A DNA stretch of 13,747 nucleotides, from positions 1-13,747 of the forward strand of contig JAICTU010000235.1 of NCBI GenBank assembly GCA_025936205.1. The letters run 5' to 3'. Positions 9,527-13,747 of the stretch are shown in pieces. Under the pieces are notes generated by a model that was not told where the DNA came from, did no database searches, and saw only the letters and a program-made list of their open reading frames with translations. Source of the stretch: Polyangiaceae bacterium. Its GTDB lineage: Bacteria > Myxococcota > Polyangia > Polyangiales > Polyangiaceae. The stretch's first letter is position 1. The number at the start of each line of letters is the position of its first letter. The position numbers were made by a program, and so were the translations under genes.

Positions 9527-10591
9527 ATGCAAGAAAAGTATTCCCCCTCCTTGAACCCGACCCCGAAAACAAAAACGACCGCCCGAGCGCGCGGAGGCCG
9601 GACCGAGCAACTCGGGGCCCTGACGCCCATCGGAGGTACTGAAAAGAGCCCGTCGGCGGTGACGGACCTCGAGCGGCCTCGACAGGAACGGCGCCGGGAC
9701 ACTCTCGGCTGGCTCAGCGTCGGGTTGGGCCTGGCGGGGCTGCTCGCCCCTCGGCAACTCGCGCGGCTGATTGGCGCCGACGAGGAGAGCGAGGCCACCA
9801 CCTGGACGCTGCGCGCAGTGGGCGGACGCGAGCTGGCCTGCGGCATCGGTCTGCTATCCGGCGCACAGCCTGCGAACTGGGCCTGGGCGCGCCTTGCCGG
9901 CGATGTGCTCGACCTGGCTCTGATCGGCACGGCACTGCAGTCCAAAGACACACGCAGCGACCGCTTGCTGATCGCCGGCGCGGGTGTGGTCGGGGCCGCG
10001 TCCTGGGACGCCTACTCGGCCTGGCGCCTTCAGCGCAGCTCGCGCGACGTCGCCGCCGAAGGCATCGTCGTGCATCAGGCGGTCACGATCGCCCGCGACC
10101 CGCAGGAGGTCTATGCCTTCTTCCGGGACTTTCAAAACTTGCCTCGTTTCCTCTCCCACCTCGACTCGGTGCGCGTGGACAACGGGCACTCCCACTGGGT
10201 GGTTCGAGGGCCGCTCGGCAGTACCATCGAGTGGGACGCGGAGATCGTGGAGGACCGCCCGGCGGAGCTGATCGTTTGGCGCTCGGGCCCCAACGCGGAC
10301 GTGCCTACGCAAGGCCGCGTGCAGTTCCGTCGCATCGGGCAAGACACGGAGCTGGAGATCGAGCTCCGCTACGATCCGCCCGCCGGTGAGATTGGCGCGA
10401 CCATTGCCAAGCTATTCGGGGTAGCCCCGCAACAGCAGATGTCGTCCGATCTGCGGCGGCTCAAACAGGTTCTGGAGACGGGCGAAGTGCTGCATTCGGA
10501 CGCCAGCATCCATCCCGGGATGCACGCGGCCCAACCCTCCGAGCTGTCGGAGCAAATCAGTCGGCAAATCACTCGCGAGGTGCGCTCATGA
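9527..10591 (+). CDS. SRPBCC (cyclase/dehydrase) family protein with N-terminal membrane domain
   Basis: A 354-residue product. Residues 1-58 are polar and basic. Four hydrophobic stretches follow at about 60-75, 94-111, 120-137 and 147-160, a small membrane domain resembling DUF4267-type helices. An SRPBCC lipid/small-molecule-binding fold spans about 178-318, with [21 protein letters not shown] at its start, [10 protein letters not shown], the [10 protein letters not shown] strand, and the long final helix near 297-318. Its ligand is unknown. The ATG at 9527 has AGGTGA 4 nt upstream. The reading frame is open back to 8411, but that part is antisense to the catalase and is ignored. The stop overlaps the next start by 4 nt (ATGA), so this protein and the alcohol dehydrogenase are translationally coupled. 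This pairing recurs in soil bacteria as far as I recall. Confidence 0.86.
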   Translation: MQEKYSPSLNPTPKTKTTARARGGRTEQLGALTPIGGTEKSPSAVTDLERPRQERRRDTLGWLSVGLGLAGLLAPRQLARLIGADEESEATTWTLRAVGGRELACGIGLLSGAQPANWAWARLAGDVLDLALIGTALQSKDTRSDRLLIAGAGVVGAASWDAYSAWRLQRSSRDVAAEGIVVHQAVTIARDPQEVYAFFRDFQNLPRFLSHLDSVRVDNGHSHWVVRGPLGSTIEWDAEIVEDRPAELIVWRSGPNADVPTQGRVQFRRIGQDTELEIELRYDPPAGEIGATIAKLFGVAPQQQMSSDLRRLKQVLETGEVLHSDASIHPGMHAAQPSELSEQISRQITREVRS

Positions 10592-11763
10592 AGGCCAATT
10601 GCTGGATGGGGAACAAGAAGGTCCAGGTGCAGGATGTCCCGGACCCGAAGATTTTGAACCGCCGCGACGCCATCGTGCGGGTCACGTCCACGGCCATCTG
10701 CGGCTCCGACCTTCATCTCTTCAATGGCTTCATCCCCACCCTGGAGAGCGGCGACGTGCTGGGGCACGAGTTCATGGGCGAGGTGATGGAGGTCGGACCG
10801 GACGTGAAGAACCTCCGGCCCGGCGATCGCGTCGTGGTCCCCTTTCCCATTGCCTGTGGTCAGTGCCGCAGCTGTCGCGAGCAAAACTACTCGCTGTGCG
10901 AGAACTCGAACCCGAACGCCTGGATGGCAGAGAAGCTCTGGGGTTACTCGCCCTCGGGGCTTTTCGGGTATAGCCATCTGCTGGGCGGCTTCGCCGGAGG
11001 ACAGGCGGAGTATGTGCGCGTTCCCTTCGCGGACGTCGGCCCGCTGAAGGTGCCCAACGGGCTCGAAGACGAACAGGTGCTATTTCTGTCGGACATCTTT
11101 CCCACCGGCTACATGGCGGCGGAGATGTGCAACATCCGGCCGGGAGACGTCGTCGCGGTCTGGGGCGCTGGCCCCGTCGGTCAGTTCGCGATGACGAGCG
11201 CGCGCCTGCTGGGCGCGGAGCGGGTGATCGCGATCGATCGACTGCCGTACCGACTGGAGATGGCGCTCGCGCGCGGCGGAGCGACCGAGGTGTTGAACTA
11301 TGAGCAGGTCGACATCCACGACGCACTGCGCACCGCGACCGGGGGTCGCGGCCCCGATGCCTGCATCGACGCCGTGGGGCTCGAAGCGCACGGCCACGGC
11401 GCCTTGTTCGCGCTGGACCGCGCCAAGCAGATGCTGAAGCTGCAGCCGGACCGCCCCACCGCGCTGCGCCAGGCCATCCAGTGCTGCCGCAACGGCGGCG
11501 TGGTCTCGCTCGCAGGTGTCTATGGTGGCTTCATCGACATGTTCCCGATCGGCGCCATCGTCAACCGCGGGTTGACCCTGCGCGCGGGCCAGTGCCACGT
11601 GCATCGTTACATGCGGCCCTTGCTGCAGCGCATCGAGAACGGTGAGGTCGACCCGAGCTTCGTGATCACGCACCGCATGCCGCTCGCTCGCGCCGCGGAG
11701 GGCTTCGACCTGTTCGTGAACAAGCTCGACGGTTGCGAAAAGGTCGTGCTGAAAGCCGCCTAG
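10588..11763 (+). CDS. Zinc-dependent alcohol dehydrogenase (MDR family, formaldehyde dehydrogenase-like)
   Basis: A 391-residue medium-chain dehydrogenase. Catalytic zinc ligands are Cys38 ([10 protein letters not shown]) with His60-Glu61 (GHEFMGEV), and probably Asp170. The structural zinc lobe has Cys90, Cys93, Cys96 and Cys104 ([15 protein letters not shown]). The Rossmann loop is GAGPVG at 193-198, and Asp217 at the end of the next strand (IAIDR) favours NAD over NADP. The length and the extended loop at about 105-135 match the formaldehyde dehydrogenase-like branch rather than ethanol dehydrogenases. The substrate is inferred only at the level of an alcohol or aldehyde hydrate. The start overlaps the SRPBCC stop by 4 nt. 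The gene ends 90 nt before the convergent permease. Confidence 0.93.
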   Translation: MKANCWMGNKKVQVQDVPDPKILNRRDAIVRVTSTAICGSDLHLFNGFIPTLESGDVLGHEFMGEVMEVGPDVKNLRPGDRVVVPFPIACGQCRSCREQNYSLCENSNPNAWMAEKLWGYSPSGLFGYSHLLGGFAGGQAEYVRVPFADVGPLKVPNGLEDEQVLFLSDIFPTGYMAAEMCNIRPGDVVAVWGAGPVGQFAMTSARLLGAERVIAIDRLPYRLEMALARGGATEVLNYEQVDIHDALRTATGGRGPDACIDAVGLEAHGHGALFALDRAKQMLKLQPDRPTALRQAIQCCRNGGVVSLAGVYGGFIDMFPIGAIVNRGLTLRAGQCHVHRYMRPLLQRIENGEVDPSFVITHRMPLARAAEGFDLFVNKLDGCEKVVLKAA

Positions 11764-11796
11764 TACACTCTGCACTCGGTTACTTCTCGTTCATTT

Positions 11797-11828
11797 GTAG
11801 AAGCCCGGCGCGGACTTCGGGTTTCTAC
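11797..11828. terminator. Bidirectional hairpin terminator candidate
   Basis: GTAGAAGCCCG (11797-11807) pairs with CGGGTTTCTAC (11818-11828): 11 bp with a single G-U wobble and a 10-nt loop. It lies in the 90-nt gap between the convergent alcohol dehydrogenase and permease genes, 33 nt past the dehydrogenase stop. The following plus-strand sequence is T-rich only in patches, so the hairpin is strong but the U-tract is imperfect. Confidence 0.65.
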
Positions 11829-11853
11829 TCCTAGTTTCTGATCCGGGGGGCGC

Positions 11854-13747
11854 TCACGCGCGAGCTCCGGCGCCTGGTTCCCCAGTAGGAGCCCGGCGCC
11901 GGGAAGCTCGGAGCCAGCGCCGCTCCGGCAGCCAGTCGCGCAGCCGCCAGGGGGTGGAGACGATCAGCACCTGCGGGCCCACGTCGCTGCGCAGCCGTTG
12001 CCGCAGCAGCGCAGCCGTCCTGCCGTGCAGCAGGGCATGATACCAGCGGCCCGCGACGAGCTCCGGCAGCACCACCGCCAGGGGGCTCTCCGGGTGCTGT
12101 CGAACGAGCTCCTGAACCAATTCGACCAGGGGCTCCAGCACCTGACGGTACTCGGATTCCTTCACCACGAGCGTGGGCGCGCTCAGGCCGCGCCGCTCGG
12201 CGGGCGACACGACCAGCTCCTGCCAGCGGGGCCGCAGGTCGTCGACTTGCCGGTCGCTGGTCAGCACCTGCACCGCGAACACGCGCTGCGACAGCCCCAT
12301 CGCGACCTGCAGGGCTTTGAGCGATACGCTCTCCCAGCTGCGGATCGGTACGATCGCCACCAGCGGCTCCAGCGGCTCCAGTCCCAGGCGCGCATCGGCG
12401 CGGATGGCCTGCTCGACGAAGTCATAGTGGCGGCGCACGCCGAGAAAGGTGACGAGCATCACGCCGACCAGCACCAGGCTGATCCAGGCGCCTTCCGTGA
12501 ACTTGGCGAGCAGCGCGCAGAGTGCCGCGAGCCCGGTGGCCAGGGCCCCGATCAGGTTCAGCACGCGAGCCGCGCGCGCGTGCGCCCCCGTTTGCTTGCG
12601 CCAGTGATGCACCATTCCGAGCTGGGAGGCGGTGAAAGCGCCCAGCGCGCCGAGCGCAAACAGCGGGATCAGGCGGTCCGTGATCCCGCCGAACACGCAA
12701 AGCAGGAGCGCCGAGGTACCGCTCAGGACCCAGATCCCGTGAGAAAAGCTGAGGCGGCGGCCACGATGCAGGAAGGCTTCCGGCAGGAAGCCATCCCGCG
12801 CCAGAATGCTGCACACGCGCGGGAAACCGGCGAAGCTCGTGTTCGCCGAGAGCGACAACACCGCGATCACGCTGCCGATGCTGAGATAGTAAAACGGCCC
12901 TCGCCCGAACACCGCTTCCGTGAGCTGCGACAAGATACTCTGGTAGCCGGCGCTCCCCGGAGCTTTGGCCGTGATGCCATACTTGCTGCAGAGCACGCTG
13001 ATGCCCGCGAGCAGCGTCACCAGAATGCCGACGATCAGCAGCAGCGTCCTGCGGCCACCCTTCTCTGGCGGGGGGCGAAAGATCGGAACCCCGTTGCTCA
13101 CCGCTTCTACGCCCGTCATGGCGGTGCAGCCGTTGGCGAACGCGCGGATCAAGAGCCAGGTGAGCGCCAGCGCTCCGAGCGGCGCGTGCCGCGGGGACTC
13201 CTGGTGGCTCGCGGCTGTGGCGGGTGCCGAGCCCAACAACCCCCATGCGATCACCGCCAGCAGGCACAGCACGAACGAGTAGGTGGGCAACAGGACCGCG
13301 ACGCCGATCGAACGGAGGCCGCGCAGGTTGATCAGCGTGAGCAGGCTCAGCACTCCGAGGCACAGGGGCAATGTCAACGGGAGCAGGCCGGGAAGCGCGG
13401 AGACCAGCGCAGCAATGCCGGCCGAGATGGCGACCGCGACGTTGAGCAGGTAGTCGAGCAGCAGAGCGGCCGCGGCCAGCAGCGCCGCGCGCTTGCCGAT
13501 GTTGTCGCGAACCACCGCGTAGGCGCCGCCTCCGCTCGGATAGGCGCCGATCGTCTGCCAGTACGAGACTGCGAGCAGCGCCAGCAACACGATGATCGCA
13601 GCGCTGATGCCCCCCAGGTAGCGCAATCCCTCCGTGCCCAGCGGCAGCAGCACCGCCAGTAGCGCTTCCGGCCCGTACGCGGCCGAGCCAAGCGCATCGA
13701 GGCCGAGCACTCCGACCCCGGTGAGAGGACCGACTCGTTCCTGTTCG
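11854..13747 (-). CDS. APC-superfamily permease, KimA/YdaO-like, with C-terminal soluble domain (5' end beyond the right edge)
   Basis: An integral membrane transporter. The frame remains open from GTG 13710 to the window edge, adding VGPLTGVGVLGLDALGSAAY, typical of the family's first helix. The true start therefore lies outside the window. About twelve hydrophobic helices run to roughly residue 440 of the GTG-based numbering, with signatures YPSGGGAYAVVRDNIG, TGVEAVSNGVPIFRPP, SFAGFPRVCSILARDGFLP and KFTEGAWISLVLVG. These match the KimA-like group of amino-acid or potassium permeases. A soluble tail of about 170 residues (LVAIVPIRSWESVSLKALQVA onward) resembles a universal-stress-like regulatory domain, and an Arg-rich end follows. 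The substrate (amino acid or K+) cannot be decided from sequence. The gene is convergent with the alcohol dehydrogenase, so its link to the neighbouring genes is unclear. Confidence 0.9.
   Translation of the reverse strand, partial: EQERVGPLTGVGVLGLDALGSAAYGPEALLAVLLPLGTEGLRYLGGISAAIIVLLALLAVSYWQTIGAYPSGGGAYAVVRDNIGKRAALLAAAALLLDYLLNVAVAISAGIAALVSALPGLLPLTLPLCLGVLSLLTLINLRGLRSIGVAVLLPTYSFVLCLLAVIAWGLLGSAPATAASHQESPRHAPLGALALTWLLIRAFANGCTAMTGVEAVSNGVPIFRPPPEKGGRRTLLLIVGILVTLLAGISVLCSKYGITAKAPGSAGYQSILSQLTEAVFGRGPFYYLSIGSVIAVLSLSANTSFAGFPRVCSILARDGFLPEAFLHRGRRLSFSHGIWVLSGTSALLLCVFGGITDRLIPLFALGALGAFTASQLGMVHHWRKQTGAHARAARVLNLIGALATGLAALCALLAKFTEGAWISLVLVGVMLVTFLGVRRHYDFVEQAIRADARLGLEPLEPLVAIVPIRSWESVSLKALQVAMGLSQRVFAVQVLTSDRQVDDLRPRWQELVVSPAERRGLSAPTLVVKESEYRQVLEPLVELVQELVRQHPESPLAVVLPELVAGRWYHALLHGRTAALLRQRLRSDVGPQVLIVSTPWRLRDWLPERRWLRASRRRAPTGEPGAGARA

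Noticed and set aside
11998..13662. 554-codon plus-strand open frame
   Set aside because: It is antisense to the permease. The product is dominated by Gln, Arg, His and Ala and has no family motif, so it is a shadow of the transporter frame.
13708..13710. GTG as start codon of the permease
   Set aside because: The same frame continues to the window edge with residues typical of the family's first helix, so this GTG is an internal Val codon.

Overview
The window is GC-rich bacterial DNA with closely packed, strongly codon-biased genes. It holds nine protein genes and no rRNA, tRNA, CRISPR array or recognisable mobile element. Gene content (a YdiJ-type FAD/Fe-S oxidoreductase, a large-subunit catalase, an SRPBCC/alcohol dehydrogenase pair, an ASRT-family protein) fits a free-living, aerobic, high-GC soil-type proteobacterium or myxobacterium. 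The sequence alone does not settle the taxon.

Left part (about 1-5113, all minus strand): a tight four-gene block read right to left. It runs from an ASRT-family small beta protein to a 1063-residue FAD/4Fe-4S oxidoreductase, an SDR oxidoreductase, and the N-terminal 170 residues of a thiamine-diphosphate enzyme that leaves the window. Gaps are 9, 2 and 15 nt, so a single operon is likely. The FAD/Fe-S protein and the SDR both end in a single Arg-flanked hydrophobic segment, suggesting both are held at the membrane. A plausible but unproven reading is 2-hydroxyacid (lactate-like) oxidation feeding a pyruvate-oxidase-like enzyme.

Middle (5329-9289): a plus-strand exported extensin-C/M15-like protein converges on a minus-strand pair, the large catalase with its DJ-1-like C-terminal domain followed 35 nt later by a ferritin-like four-helix protein. 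Peroxide removal and iron handling would be co-expressed. The catalase carries Cys at the place where E. coli HPII has its Tyr-crosslinked His, as in fungal large catalases with a Cys-Tyr bond.

Right part (9290-13747): the catalase diverges from a plus-strand pair, a membrane/SRPBCC fusion protein overlapping by 4 nt a zinc alcohol dehydrogenase. The 237-bp divergent region is unusually symmetric. It has a 22-bp palindrome at its centre and a 10-bp motif repeated in inverted orientation in the leaders of both genes, which suggests joint control of the two transcripts. The dehydrogenase converges, across a hairpin terminator, on a KimA/APC-type permease whose start lies beyond the right edge.

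Overall this looks like an accessory redox and stress-defence region. No wholly new system is evident. The best leads are the ASRT-led membrane redox operon and the symmetric catalase/SRPBCC control region.
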